From Sphingobacterium arenae (lineage in GTDB: Bacteria; Bacteroidota; Bacteroidia; Sphingobacteriales; Sphingobacteriaceae): DNA of 64,000 bases. The translations under genes and the position numbers were made by a program. Positions 35,507-45,055 of this stretch are shown here, one piece after another (the first letter of the stretch is position 1; each line of letters begins with the position of its first letter). The notes below the pieces were generated by a model that was not told the DNA's origin, searched no databases, and worked only from the letters and a program-made list of their open reading frames with translations. The stretch covers positions 310,001 through 374,000 of the forward strand of contig NZ_JACNYK010000003.1 in NCBI RefSeq assembly GCF_014692505.1, given 5' to 3'.

Positions 35507-36283
35507 ATGGCAGACTTCGACCTGAAGCAATTTTTAGACGACAAAGTAAAAGCGTTTAACCAACCCACATTTATTGAAAATGATCCTATATGTATTCCTC
35601 ATTTGTTTACCAAAAAGGAAGACATAGAGATTATGGGTTTTTTCGCGGCTATTTTGGCTTGGGGGCAGCGGAAGACAATCATTAACAAATGCAACGAACT
35701 CATCGATCGCTTTAACGGTGAACCTGCGAATTTCATTATAGGGCATGAGGAGCGAGATTTAAAGAGTCTTTTAGGCTTTAAGCATCGCACTTTTAACGAC
35801 ACCGATCTTCTATATTTTGTTTCTTTTTTACGTTTCCATTATAGACATTTCAATTCATTAGAGGATGCTTTTTTGATTGGTAATCAGGAAAGTACGAGCT
35901 TTACAATAGAACGAAGCCTGAATGAATTTAAAGCATATTTCTTTTCTTTGCCCGATTACCCTATCCGCACTAGAAAACATGTCAGTTCCCCCATACAGAA
36001 ATCCAGTTGCAAACGTTTAAACATGTTTCTGCGTTGGATGGTTCGTAAAGACGATAAGGGAGTGGACTTTGGTATATGGCACCGAATAAAGCCGCGGGAC
36101 CTTATCTGTCCGTGTGATGTGCATGTCGAACGCGTAGCCCGTAAATTTGGATTGATCACTTCGGATAAAGTTAATTGGAAAACCGCAGTGGAACTGACGG
36201 AAAATTTAAAACGCTTTGATCCCCATGACCCTGTTAAGTATGATTTTGCACTGTTTGGTCTTGGTGTGATAGGCGAACTTTAA
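35507..36283 (+). CDS. TIGR02757 family protein
   Basis: A 258-residue cytosolic protein of a widespread Bacteroidota family known as TIGR02757 (DUF2400), recognised from GFFAAILAWGQRKTIINKCNEL and the C-terminal DLICPCDVHVERVARKFGLI. The latter resembles the helix-hairpin-helix DNA glycosylase fold, so a base-excision-repair-like role is possible but not shown. Its last 50 bp overlap the 3' end of the convergent GAPDH gene. Confidence 0.85.
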   Translation: MADFDLKQFLDDKVKAFNQPTFIENDPICIPHLFTKKEDIEIMGFFAAILAWGQRKTIINKCNELIDRFNGEPANFIIGHEERDLKSLLGFKHRTFNDTDLLYFVSFLRFHYRHFNSLEDAFLIGNQESTSFTIERSLNEFKAYFFSLPDYPIRTRKHVSSPIQKSSCKRLNMFLRWMVRKDDKGVDFGIWHRIKPRDLICPCDVHVERVARKFGLITSDKVNWKTAVELTENLKRFDPHDPVKYDFALFGLGVIGEL

Positions 36284-37265
36284 CCAGTATATCGACCAAT
36301 CTGTTCGAGTAACCAAATTCGTTGTCGTACCATCCTACCACTTTTACCAAACCACCAACAATGGAGGTCAGCTGCGCATCAAAAATGCAAGAAAAGGGGT
36401 TGTTGATAATGTCGACAGAGACGATCGGATCTTCTGTGTAATAAAGAATGTCCTTTAGAGCACACCGGGCTGCATCCCTAAATTTAGCATTGATTTCTTT
36501 TACCGTTGTCTGGTTCTTTAGCGTACAGGTAAAATCAGTTAAGGAGCCATTAAGTACAGGGACACGTATACCTGCTCCTCCGAGCTTACCATCGAGATGT
36601 GGGAACACATTGGTAACCGCCTTTGCAGCGCCTGTTGTCGTCGGTATAATGGAAGAAGATGCTGCCCGCGCTCTGCGCAAATCCCGATGAGGTGCGTCAT
36701 GCAGGTTCTGGTCCCCCGTCATAGAATGTACCGTCGTGATATAACCATCCTCAATCCCCCAATTTTCGTCTAAGATCTTAACCAGAGGGGCAACATTGTT
36801 CGTCGTACAAGAAGCATTCGAAAATAGCGGAGTATGCCAATTGAATGTTGTGTCGTTTACACCTAAAACGACTGTTGGAACTTCTCTGTCAGATGATGGT
36901 GCGGAGATGATGGTCTGTTTTGCTCCAGCTTCAAGATGGAAAGAAGCTTTTTCTTTCGTCGTGAATACACCCGTTGATTCGATAACTACATCTATATTCA
37001 GCCGATCCCAAGGAAGTTTTAAAGGCTCTTTTTCTTTTAATATCCGAATAGATTGTCCCTCGATAAAAAGATGCGCTGCATCATGAGATACCGCAAATGG
37101 AAATGGTCCGTGGACAGAGTCGTATTTCAGCAAATGCGCTAAGGTTGTCGGATCCGTTAAGTCGTTGATAGCAACAACCTTGATTTCATTTTGGAGACCT
37201 CGCTGATAAATATTACGTAAAGTATTGCGCCCAATTCTTCCAAAACCATTGATTGCGACATTCAT
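36234..37265 (-). CDS. gap: Glyceraldehyde-3-phosphate dehydrogenase, type I
   Basis: The NAD-binding N-terminus INGFGRIGRNTLRN, the catalytic Cys in SNASCTTNNVAP (about residue 155), the phosphate-site TGAAKAV and the C-terminal WYDNEFGYSNRLVDIL are all present in 343 residues. It converts glyceraldehyde 3-phosphate to 1,3-bisphosphoglycerate. The tail beyond RLVDIL is about 20 residues and overlaps the convergent neighbour. Its ATG overlaps the TAA of the upstream thioredoxin-like gene (TAATG on the coding strand), so the two are coupled. The coupling partner suggests a redox or oxidative-stress setting rather than the main glycolytic operon. Confidence 0.93.
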   Translation of the reverse strand: MNVAINGFGRIGRNTLRNIYQRGLQNEIKVVAINDLTDPTTLAHLLKYDSVHGPFPFAVSHDAAHLFIEGQSIRILKEKEPLKLPWDRLNIDVVIESTGVFTTKEKASFHLEAGAKQTIISAPSSDREVPTVVLGVNDTTFNWHTPLFSNASCTTNNVAPLVKILDENWGIEDGYITTVHSMTGDQNLHDAPHRDLRRARAASSSIIPTTTGAAKAVTNVFPHLDGKLGGAGIRVPVLNGSLTDFTCTLKNQTTVKEINAKFRDAARCALKDILYYTEDPIVSVDIINNPFSCIFDAQLTSIVGGLVKVVGWYDNEFGYSNRLVDILVKVRLSHQDQTVQNHT

Positions 37266-37849
37266 TATTTTGTAAACTCAGCAATGACAAAATTAATATC
37301 TTTTTCTCCGTCCCAATTATTTTTCAATACACCGTTGGATCCATATACATAATTTGCTGGAAATTGTGCGGGTACGTGGATTTTTTGGATAAATTCTTGA
37401 TTTCGGTCGTAAAGTACCTCTACGTTTGGTTTGTCAACGAGCTCTTTACCAAACGTTTCTAAAAAAGAAGCCATCAACGCCGGGTCATTCATCGATATAA
37501 AATACAGGTTGACATTTTTCAGTTTTTCATAATTTTTCGCTAAAAGCTCCGTTTCTTGCTGACAATGACCACAGCTAGGATCAAAAAGGATAAATACAGT
37601 GTTTCGGTTGGCGGGTATATCTGCATTTGTGAAACCGATGCCTGATTTAACCCTATAAAATTTAAAGTCTGGCAATTGGGGGGCAGCCTCTTTAGCCATT
37701 GGTACGGCCGGTTGGGGAGTCGTAGCAACTTGTTGTTGACTTGTTTGTTGCTTTGGTGAATGTTGTGCATTTGTCGTGTTGTTGTTTTGTTGACAAGCAC
37801 TAATCAAAGCCAGTGAGCCGATAACAAGACTTATGGATATGTATTTCAT
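37265..37849 (-). CDS. Thioredoxin-like (TlpA/ResA type) lipoprotein
   Basis: A 194-residue protein with a lipobox (LISACQ, Cys19), a low-complexity Gln/Asn/Pro linker to about residue 55 and a thioredoxin fold. The redox motif is CGHC (DPSCGHCQQE, about residues 94-97), with a cis-Pro segment PAQFPANYVYG later. It is probably tethered to a membrane in the periplasm and acts in thiol reduction. It is upstream of and coupled to gap. Confidence 0.85.
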   Translation of the reverse strand: MKYISISLVIGSLALISACQQNNNTTNAQHSPKQQTSQQQVATTPQPAVPMAKEAAPQLPDFKFYRVKSGIGFTNADIPANRNTVFILFDPSCGHCQQETELLAKNYEKLKNVNLYFISMNDPALMASFLETFGKELVDKPNVEVLYDRNQEFIQKIHVPAQFPANYVYGSNGVLKNNWDGEKDINFVIAEFTK

Positions 37850-37931
37850 GAAATATACCTTTTAGAACCTCAAAACTAGGAAAAATAATAACAATCAGCT
37901 AGTCCTATCAATTAAATGATAAAAAAATGAT

Positions 37932-37969
37932 GATGAAAAGAAAAGGTCTCTAATTGCTCAGAGACCTTT
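37932..37969 (-). terminator. Intrinsic terminator of secDF
   Basis: On the minus strand the stem AAAGGTCTCT/AGAGACCTTT (37969-37960 with 37951-37942) is followed by TTCTTTTC. It lies 28 bp after the secDF stop. Confidence 0.8.
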
Positions 37970-37997
37970 CGATTATGCGTTAACTAGTTAGAGTATG

Positions 37998-40900
37998 TTA
38001 TGGTGTAACAACTTTTACTTTTTCCGGTTTTTCTTCGGTAATACTTTTACCTTTTCTAAGATCGTAAACCGACGGTGCGGCAAGGAAAATCGAAGAATAA
38101 GTACCTACAATAATACCGATCAATATCGCGAAAGAAAATCCTCTAATGACCTCTCCGCCGAAAAAGAACAACACCGCCAACACGAAAATAATCGTTAACG
38201 AGGTAATAATTGTACGACTCAAAGTCGAGTTAATGGCACTGTTAACCGTCTGCCCAAAGTATTCTTTGTGTGCATTTGGTTTGTTTAAATACTCTCTTAG
38301 TCGGTCAAATACAACTACCGTATCATTTACGGAATAAGCAACAACGGTCAAAATTGCTGCTACAAAATGTTGATCGATATCTAAAGAAAAAGGAACAATA
38401 CCATCCAAAATCGAGAATAGACCCAATAGAATAATCGCATCGTGGATAGTCGATATAGCTGCACCAATAGAATATTGCCATTTGTGAAAACGTACCAAAA
38501 TATAACCAGCAATAATCAATACCGAAAATATACCTGACCATATAGCCCTGTCTTTTATATCCGTAGCGATACTAGGACCAACTTTTTGCGAAGAAAGAAT
38601 TTCATAACTATTCCCCTCTATTTTTGAAAGTCCCTCGTTCAATTTAGCTAATACCTCCGCGTCAGCCTCATCACTTGTCTCTGATACATGATACGTAGTT
38701 GTAACACGTACTTGGTTTTCACTGCCGAATGTTTTTACTTCGGTTGTCAAACCAAAAGTTTGGTCTAGGTTTTCGCGTACTTCTTCCAAATTGACAGCCG
38801 CGTCATAAGCCACTGTATAGGTACGTCCTCCGCTAAAATCAACTCCTAATGTGAAGCCTTTCGTGAATATTGCGATCAGTGCTAAGATAGAAGCAACGAT
38901 AGAAATACCGTAAAATATTTTCCGTTTTTTGATAAATTGGAAATTTGCATTTTTCAAGGTATTTGCAGACCAAGGAAACGATACAGAGACTTTCCAATCT
39001 TTCGAGAGCATGTATTCGAAAATCAAACGTGAAATAAAAATAGACGTGAATAACGACGTAACGATACCAATCATCAACGTAGTAGCAAATCCTAAGATAG
39101 GACCACTCCCGAAGAAAAATAAGACAAGACCTACTAAAAATGTAGTTATCTGCGAGTCCAAGATAGAGGGCATGGCATTCTTATAACCATCGGCAATAGC
39201 TTGTCGGATAGATTTTCCTAATCCTAATTCTTCTCGGATACGTTCGTATATCAGTACGTTGGCGTCTACTGCGGTTCCCATCGTCAATACGATACCCGCA
39301 ATACCCGGTAAGGTGAGTACGGCATTTAAGGAAGCCAAAATTCCCATCAGGAAAAACACGTTAAATAATACCGCAATGTTAGCCGCTATACCCGCGCGGT
39401 TGTAGTAAGCAACCATAAATATCATCACTACGATAAGGGCGATAACAGAAGAGTTGACACCAGCATCAATAGCTGCCTGTCCTAATGATGGGCCTACAAT
39501 TGCTTCTTCTACAATTTTTGCCGTCGTTGGAAGACGACCTGCTTTTAACACGTTAGCTAAGTCTTTTGTGTCTTCAATAGTGAAATTACCAGATATGGAA
39601 GAATTTCCGTTCGGGATTTCCTCGTTTACACCAGGAGCAGAGTATACAACACCGTCTAATACAATGGCGATGGCAGCATTATTGTTCTGTGCCGCTTGTG
39701 CTGTAATCTTACGCCACTGCCGAGCACCCTCGGTGTTCATGCTCATCGATACAACAGGACGATTGTTTTGATCGAAATCATCGCGTGCGTCGGTAACGAC
39801 ATCACCCGTTAATACAGCGCCATTTTCAGGTCCTGAGGTTTTAATGGCGTATAAGGAGAGGAAATTAGGCGTTCTTTGTTCTGGTTTTACTGCCCATAAG
39901 AATTTTAAATTCCCAGGGATGTTGGATTTTACTTCCGGACGATTTAAGTATTCATTAACACGAGCAGTATCTTTCAGATTAGCAATACCGACCATCGCGC
40001 CCGGAGTTAGGTTTGGTTGACCATTTTGCTCCATGTAAGTAGCCGGATTCAAAACGGCGAACAAAGGATTACTTGCCGCTAGTTCCGCAGAGATTCCTGC
40101 CGTGTCTGTACTATCCTTGGGAGCCGCTCCTAGATTAGCTAATAGATTGTCATCATCAGAAACGCTGTCCTTCACCGTTGAATCTGCCCCAGCCAAAACC
40201 GGAGTAGAAGTCGAGGGGGATGTCGATTTCAATGAGCTAGCTAAAATATTGTTAAGGTTTTCCAATAACGGATAGACCTGATAATTATCATGTGTTTCGT
40301 AGAACTCTAATTTCGCTGAACCCTGCAGAAGATTACGAACACGCTGTTCATCATTGACACCCGGAAGCTCTATTAAAATACGGTTTGTTCCTTGTTGAAT
40401 CTGAATGTTCGGTGAAGCTACACCAAATTTATCAATACGCGTACGTAATACTTTGAACGAATTTTCGATGGCATTATCGGCTTCCTTATTTAAGAAGCTA
40501 CGCACCTCGTTATCGGAACTAGTCCCCTTTATAAATGCAGCATTATCTGTTGTTGCAAAGAAAGTAGCTAAAGGCGTTCCTGCTCCTAAAGATTTATATT
40601 CATCGACGAAAATTTCGACGACACCTCTATTTACGGACTTACTCTTTTGAAGAGCGGATTCGAGCGCTTTGTTAAAGTTTTCATCGTCGGGACTATTTGC
40701 CAAGTTTCTAATGAGTTCGTCCAAGGATATTTCCATGGTAACGTTCATTCCCCCTTTAAGGTCTAGTCCTAATGCCAATTCATGCGCTTTCGCCTCCCTA
40801 TAGGTGAATTTCGCTATTCCTAAATTGTAAACCTCTTCACCAGCTACGGAATCCAAATACGCCTTTTCTTTGGTCATGTCGCCTTTGGCATATTCCGCAG

Positions 40901-41003
40901 CGTCTCGTTCTACTTTTCGTGTAACAAATGTGAATGATAGGGAATAGAGGCATGCTATTGACACCACTACTACCAAAAATTTAATCAGCCCTTTACTCTG
41001 CAT
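37998..41003 (-). CDS. secDF: Protein translocase subunit SecDF (fused)
   Basis: A single 1001-residue membrane protein joins SecD (about residues 1-660) and SecF (about 690-1001), the fused form usual in Bacteroidota. It uses the proton gradient to help pull exported proteins through SecYEG. The SecD part has the GLDLKGGMNVTMEI motif near 79 and LPGVNDEQRVRNLLQGSAKLEF near 212. The SecF part has GVDFSGGRTYTVAYD near 716. About twelve membrane spans are present. A Ser/Thr-rich insert lies at about 258-300 in the P1 region. Confidence 0.96.
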   Translation of the reverse strand: MQSKGLIKFLVVVVSIACLYSLSFTFVTRKVERDAAEYAKGDMTKEKAYLDSVAGEEVYNLGIAKFTYREAKAHELALGLDLKGGMNVTMEISLDELIRNLANSPDDENFNKALESALQKSKSVNRGVVEIFVDEYKSLGAGTPLATFFATTDNAAFIKGTSSDNEVRSFLNKEADNAIENSFKVLRTRIDKFGVASPNIQIQQGTNRILIELPGVNDEQRVRNLLQGSAKLEFYETHDNYQVYPLLENLNNILASSLKSTSPSTSTPVLAGADSTVKDSVSDDDNLLANLGAAPKDSTDTAGISAELAASNPLFAVLNPATYMEQNGQPNLTPGAMVGIANLKDTARVNEYLNRPEVKSNIPGNLKFLWAVKPEQRTPNFLSLYAIKTSGPENGAVLTGDVVTDARDDFDQNNRPVVSMSMNTEGARQWRKITAQAAQNNNAAIAIVLDGVVYSAPGVNEEIPNGNSSISGNFTIEDTKDLANVLKAGRLPTTAKIVEEAIVGPSLGQAAIDAGVNSSVIALIVVMIFMVAYYNRAGIAANIAVLFNVFFLMGILASLNAVLTLPGIAGIVLTMGTAVDANVLIYERIREELGLGKSIRQAIADGYKNAMPSILDSQITTFLVGLVLFFFGSGPILGFATTLMIGIVTSLFTSIFISRLIFEYMLSKDWKVSVSFPWSANTLKNANFQFIKKRKIFYGISIVASILALIAIFTKGFTLGVDFSGGRTYTVAYDAAVNLEEVRENLDQTFGLTTEVKTFGSENQVRVTTTYHVSETSDEADAEVLAKLNEGLSKIEGNSYEILSSQKVGPSIATDIKDRAIWSGIFSVLIIAGYILVRFHKWQYSIGAAISTIHDAIILLGLFSILDGIVPFSLDIDQHFVAAILTVVAYSVNDTVVVFDRLREYLNKPNAHKEYFGQTVNSAINSTLSRTIITSLTIIFVLAVLFFFGGEVIRGFSFAILIGIIVGTYSSIFLAAPSVYDLRKGKSITEEKPEKVKVVTP

Positions 41004-41091
41004 TGTCTGTCTTCGTGTATTTGTTTGTAGTTTATATAATCTTACTTGCGATTTAGCTTAATAATACTTAACCAAGATTCGCAAAGGTATA

Positions 41092-41099
41092 AAAATTTT
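41092..41099 (-). promoter_or_regulatory. Candidate -7 box of secDF
   Basis: TACCTTTG on the minus strand fits TAnnTTTG, about 89 bp upstream of the secDF ATG. No -33 TTG at standard spacing. Confidence 0.4.
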
Positions 41100-41212
41100 G
41101 TAGAAAGAAAATATATTCTAACACTTATACAAACAAAAATTACAATTGGACCGTTTCTACAACTTTTACTCAAAAACAGATGCGGATGACAAGGCATTGC
41201 CCCGTTTTGGCA

Positions 41213-42235
41213 TCACCTCCATCCCAGTCCCGGGGCCACATGTTCCAAAATAGACGAAAGCACATGTACGTTGTAATCCGTACCGAGTGTATTGGGAATG
41301 GTCAAGAGCAAGGTGTCCGCCTCCTGAATAGCTTCGTCACCAGCCAAATCTTTAATCAATTGATCCGGTTCTGCAGCATAACTCCGCCCGAAGATAGCAC
41401 GTTTATCAGGCTCAATCATCCCTATCTTGTCTTCTCTGTTTGCTTCATGTCCAAAGTAATATCGATCTTGATCATTCATCAAAGCAAAGATTGAACGACT
41501 TACCGAGATGCGGGGTTCCCGTTTATGTCCGGCTTTTTTCCATGCACTTTTAAACAGCCTGATTTGTTCCGCCTGTTGTATATGAAAGGGTTTTCCACTT
41601 TCGTCGTCTTTCAGTGTAGAACTTTGAAGATTCATACCCTTTTGTGCGGCCCAAATAGCCGTAGCATTCGATGCCGCTCCCCACCAAATACGGTCGCGTA
41701 AACCCACTGAATGGGGTTCTAACCGTAAAAGGCCAGGAGGGTTTGGAAACATGGGATTTGGATTAGGCTGTGCAAACCCTACCCCGTCCAATTTTTCCAA
41801 GAAAGCTAACCCCTTCTGCCGTCCCATCTCTGCATCTGTTTCCCCCTCGGCAGGTTTATATCCGAAATGCCGCCACCCGTCAATTACCTGTTCTGGTGAG
41901 CCTCGACTGATTCCCAATTGTAATCGTCCTCCGGAAATTAAATCCGCAGCTCCAGCATCTTCAATCATGTATAAAGGGTTTTCGTAGCGCATATCAATTA
42001 CGCCGGTGCCGATTTCGATTTTATGTGTTCTGGCACCTATGGCTGCTAATAAAGGAAAAGGGGAGGCTAGCTGCTTTGCAAAATGATGTACACGGAAATA
42101 CGCCCCATCCAGGCCTATTTCCTCTGCTGCTACCGCTAAATCAATAGATTGAAGTAACGTGTCGCTCGCCGTACGAGTAGCATATGTCGGGTGGTCGTCC
42201 CAGTGACCAAAGGACAAAAAACCTATTTTTTTCAT
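41213..42235 (-). CDS. LLM-class (luciferase-like) flavin-dependent oxidoreductase
   Basis: A 340-residue TIM-barrel flavoprotein of the bacterial luciferase-like group, recognised from AAEEIGLDGAYFRVHHF near residue 35, IEIGTGVIDMRYENPLYMIEDAGAADLISGGRLQLGISRGSP near 74-114 and the final LLLTIPN segment. It uses reduced FMN and oxygen on an unknown organic substrate. It lies 4 bp downstream of the flavin monooxygenase gene, so the two likely form one operon and act on the same compound. Confidence 0.85.
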   Translation of the reverse strand: MKKIGFLSFGHWDDHPTYATRTASDTLLQSIDLAVAAEEIGLDGAYFRVHHFAKQLASPFPLLAAIGARTHKIEIGTGVIDMRYENPLYMIEDAGAADLISGGRLQLGISRGSPEQVIDGWRHFGYKPAEGETDAEMGRQKGLAFLEKLDGVGFAQPNPNPMFPNPPGLLRLEPHSVGLRDRIWWGAASNATAIWAAQKGMNLQSSTLKDDESGKPFHIQQAEQIRLFKSAWKKAGHKREPRISVSRSIFALMNDQDRYYFGHEANREDKIGMIEPDKRAIFGRSYAAEPDQLIKDLAGDEAIQEADTLLLTIPNTLGTDYNVHVLSSILEHVAPGLGWR

Positions 42236-42239
42236 GATT

Positions 42240-43334
42240 TTATATTTTTATTTCAATACCAATGGTTTCGATCAATTCTCTAGCCGCCGAACGTCCAGCA
42301 CGGTTTGCTCCAATGGTGGATGCCGACGGACCGTATCCCACCAAGTGAATCCTAGGTTCTTTACTTACCATGGTAGCGAGCCTTCCTGTCATCAGGATCC
42401 CGCCGCCCTCCTCTCTAGGGAGTACTCCGTTCAGATGTTCTAAGTCGCCTCTGAAGCCTGTATTCCAAAGAATAACGTCTGCTTTCTCTTCCGTCCCGTC
42501 TTCCCATCTCACACCTTGTTGGGTAATCTCACTAAACATCGGCAAGCGTTTCAACGCGCCGCGCTTTTCCATATCTATTACCTCCGGGGATACAGGTAAG
42601 CCAGTTACGGACACGACCGATAACGGGGGGAGACCTTGCCTTACGCGGTTTTCTACCATGGCAACAGCTTCCGTTCCAGCTACATCGTCGAACGGTCCTT
42701 CTCTAAATAACGGAGGGTGTCGTGTAACCCAAGTTGTACTCGTTATTTTTGATATCTGATCCAATAACTGAATTGCCGAAATGCCGCCACCCACAATGAT
42801 TACATGTTTATTCCGAAAGTCATCCGCATGTTTAAAATCTTTGGTATGTAGTTGTTTTCCCTGAAATAGATTTGATCCTGGATATTCGGGAATATAAGGA
42901 TTCCCCCAAGTACCTGTTGCATTGATGATACCTAAGGAAGAGAATAATACGTTGGAGGTATCTATAAAAAAACGTCCTTGATTCAAAACGACCTTTTTCA
43001 CCTTTAAAGGGCGATGCACCTGAAGTCCAAATTTTTTTTCAAAGAGATCAAAATAACGCGGAACTGCTCTATTGGCCTGTACTTCTGTTGCCTTATGATC
43101 TATTGTTTCGTCAAAAGGCATTCCCGGCAAATCATGTATTTTGTTGACGGTGCTTAATGTGAGAGAAGGCCAGCGAAATTGCCAAGCACCGCCTGAGCGT
43201 GGAGCTTCATCTATAATGATGAAATCTCGCCCGATTTCTAGTCCCAGCTTTTTTAAATGGTAAGCAGTTGAAAGACCCGCCTGACCCGCACCAATCACTG
43301 CTATTTTTGTTTTATAACGAATATTCTTTGCCAT
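42240..43334 (-). CDS. FAD/NAD(P)-dependent flavin monooxygenase-like oxidoreductase
   Basis: A 364-residue flavoprotein. It has the FAD Rossmann motif GAGQAGLS near residues 14-21, the second dinucleotide motif IVGGGISA near 180 and, between them, FQGKQLHTKDF, which fits the FxGxxxHxxx[YW/F] fingerprint of flavin monooxygenases. It resembles ArsO/Czc-type and small FMO-like enzymes. The ATG at 43334 (MAKNIRYKTKIAVIGAG) is chosen over one nine codons upstream because it starts normally before the FAD motif. It precedes the LLM enzyme gene by 4 bp. Confidence 0.82.
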   Translation of the reverse strand: MAKNIRYKTKIAVIGAGQAGLSTAYHLKKLGLEIGRDFIIIDEAPRSGGAWQFRWPSLTLSTVNKIHDLPGMPFDETIDHKATEVQANRAVPRYFDLFEKKFGLQVHRPLKVKKVVLNQGRFFIDTSNVLFSSLGIINATGTWGNPYIPEYPGSNLFQGKQLHTKDFKHADDFRNKHVIIVGGGISAIQLLDQISKITSTTWVTRHPPLFREGPFDDVAGTEAVAMVENRVRQGLPPLSVVSVTGLPVSPEVIDMEKRGALKRLPMFSEITQQGVRWEDGTEEKADVILWNTGFRGDLEHLNGVLPREEGGGILMTGRLATMVSKEPRIHLVGYGPSASTIGANRAGRSAARELIETIGIEIKI

Positions 43335-43415
43335 GAAAAAAAGTCTATTTGCGCCCTCCATCTTGGAGGCTCCTCCCCAAACTTAACCAATATGTTTTCT
43401 TTTGTTTCCTATACC

Positions 43416-44174
43416 TTATTTTAGCCGTAGGTAGATATGTTTTACGTGTTTATGACCACCTGCATCTCTCTCGTCAATTTCAAACTTATTGATGTATTTG
43501 ACCAAATCATACAATTTATTAAATCCGTAATTACGAGGGTCAAAGTCTGGTTTCTTCTTCGAAATGAAGTTTCCCAAAGACCCAAGAAAGGTCCATCCTG
43601 TCTCGTCGGCTAAATCATCCACACTATTTATAATCATATTAATTGTTCGTTTATCCACCTTGTCAAGAGCTTCTTCGGCAGGTTTCGGCTTTACTTTAGT
43701 TATAGATTTAAGGGCAACTTTAGTCTCCGCTTCTTTTTCAACTGATTTCAGAATCTCAATATAAATAAACTTATTACAGGCGGCGATAAATGGGTGAGGA
43801 GTTTTCTTTTCACCTATACCAATTACCATCATGCCTGCTTCCCGTAGCCTGGTGGCTAACCTGGTAAAATCACTGTCACTGGATACGATACAAAATCCCG
43901 TGACTTTTTCTGAATATAAAATATCCATCGCATCAATAATCAATGCGCTGTCGGATGAATTTTTACCGGTCGTATAACTATATTGCTGAACAGGCGTGAT
44001 AGCATTTTCCAACAATACATTTTTCCATCCGGAGAGATGCGCCTTTGTCCAGTCTCCGTATATGCGTTTTACCGTGGGAGTACCACTTTTAGAAATCTCT
44101 TCGAGCATTTCCTTTACATTGGCATAAGGCACGTTGTCTGCATCAATTAAAACAGCCAGTTTATGATCTATCAT
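43416..44174 (-). CDS. NYN-domain putative RNase with C-terminal LOTUS (OST-HTH) domain
   Basis: A 252-residue protein. The PIN-like NYN domain occupies residues 1-140, with acidic residues in LAVLIDADN, DSALIIDAMD and SSDSDFTRLATRLREAG that form the expected metal site. A Lys/Glu-rich linker follows, then an OST-HTH/LOTUS domain at about 170-250 (INSVDDLADETGWTFLGSLGNFISKKKPDFDPRNYGFNKLYDLVKYI), known to bind RNA. RNA cleavage is the likely activity. The second ATG at 44174 is chosen because it follows AGGAAC and starts the NYN core. Confidence 0.88.
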   Translation of the reverse strand: MIDHKLAVLIDADNVPYANVKEMLEEISKSGTPTVKRIYGDWTKAHLSGWKNVLLENAITPVQQYSYTTGKNSSDSALIIDAMDILYSEKVTGFCIVSSDSDFTRLATRLREAGMMVIGIGEKKTPHPFIAACNKFIYIEILKSVEKEAETKVALKSITKVKPKPAEEALDKVDKRTINMIINSVDDLADETGWTFLGSLGNFISKKKPDFDPRNYGFNKLYDLVKYINKFEIDERDAGGHKHVKHIYLRLK

Positions 44175-44423
44175 AGTTCCTATATAGTGTATCATGTAAA
44201 TTTACTTTTTTTCCAATAAAAGCCGAATTCGGAATTAAATAAGATTTCAACATATTAAACTCAAATGCTATATTGGTATTTTTAAAAGACAAACCTTATG
44301 CAACTTTTTTTCAAGTTCCGCTAGACAGCGCGCCAAAAAACTTTGCACCTGTTTGCTATAGATTTTTATTCAACATACATCTACATCGTTTGCGATTAAC
44401 AAAAAATATAAACTATCAAAAAC

Positions 44424-44999
44424 ATGGCATCTGAATTACTCCAACACCTTAGAAAATACGTAAAGATTGATACAAAGGATGAGTCCGATATTTCCCATTT
44501 TTTTCAAGAAAAAGCTTATGACAAAAAAGATATCCTAGTCGAACAGAATACAAGATGTAGATTCCATTTTTTTGTAATTAAAGGATGCTTAAGGATGTTT
44601 TTTCTCAATGAGAAAGGAGTAGAGCAAACTATACAATTTGCTATAAAGGATTGGTGGATAACCGACTATATGGCATTTGACCGCCAGACGAATACGAACT
44701 TTATAATACAAGCAGTTGAGCCCAGCGATGTTATTCAGATAGATTACGAAAATCAGGAAAAGTTACTACACCAATTTCCCCAACTAGAGCGCTACTATAG
44801 ATTGATATACCAACGGGCATATTCAGCTCTACAACTCCGAACAAAATATATATACGACTTTTCAAGAGAACAGCTCTATCATCATTTTAACGACAGTTTT
44901 CCAGAATTTACACACAGGATACCACAGCATTTATTAGCATCTTATTTGAATATGACGCCCGAGTATTTAAGTGAAATAAAAAAGAAATCCAGGTCTTAA
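44424..44999 (+). CDS. Crp/Fnr-family transcriptional regulator
   Basis: A 191-residue regulator. A cyclic-nucleotide-binding-like beta-barrel covers about residues 25-120 (VIKGCLRMFFLNEKGVEQTIQFA). A C-terminal short helix-turn-helix (FTHRIPQHLLASYLNMTPEYLSEIKKK) is of the type common in Bacteroidota Crp proteins. Ligand residues of the classical cAMP pocket are not evident, so the effector is unknown. It is 56 bp upstream of the AhpD-like gene, a pairing often seen and suggesting that it controls it. Confidence 0.87.
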   Translation: MASELLQHLRKYVKIDTKDESDISHFFQEKAYDKKDILVEQNTRCRFHFFVIKGCLRMFFLNEKGVEQTIQFAIKDWWITDYMAFDRQTNTNFIIQAVEPSDVIQIDYENQEKLLHQFPQLERYYRLIYQRAYSALQLRTKYIYDFSREQLYHHFNDSFPEFTHRIPQHLLASYLNMTPEYLSEIKKKSRS

Positions 45000-45055
45000 A
45001 CCAGTTTAAGATTTTACTTAACTATATGCCGTATTTTTGTTAAAAAACAAAATCA

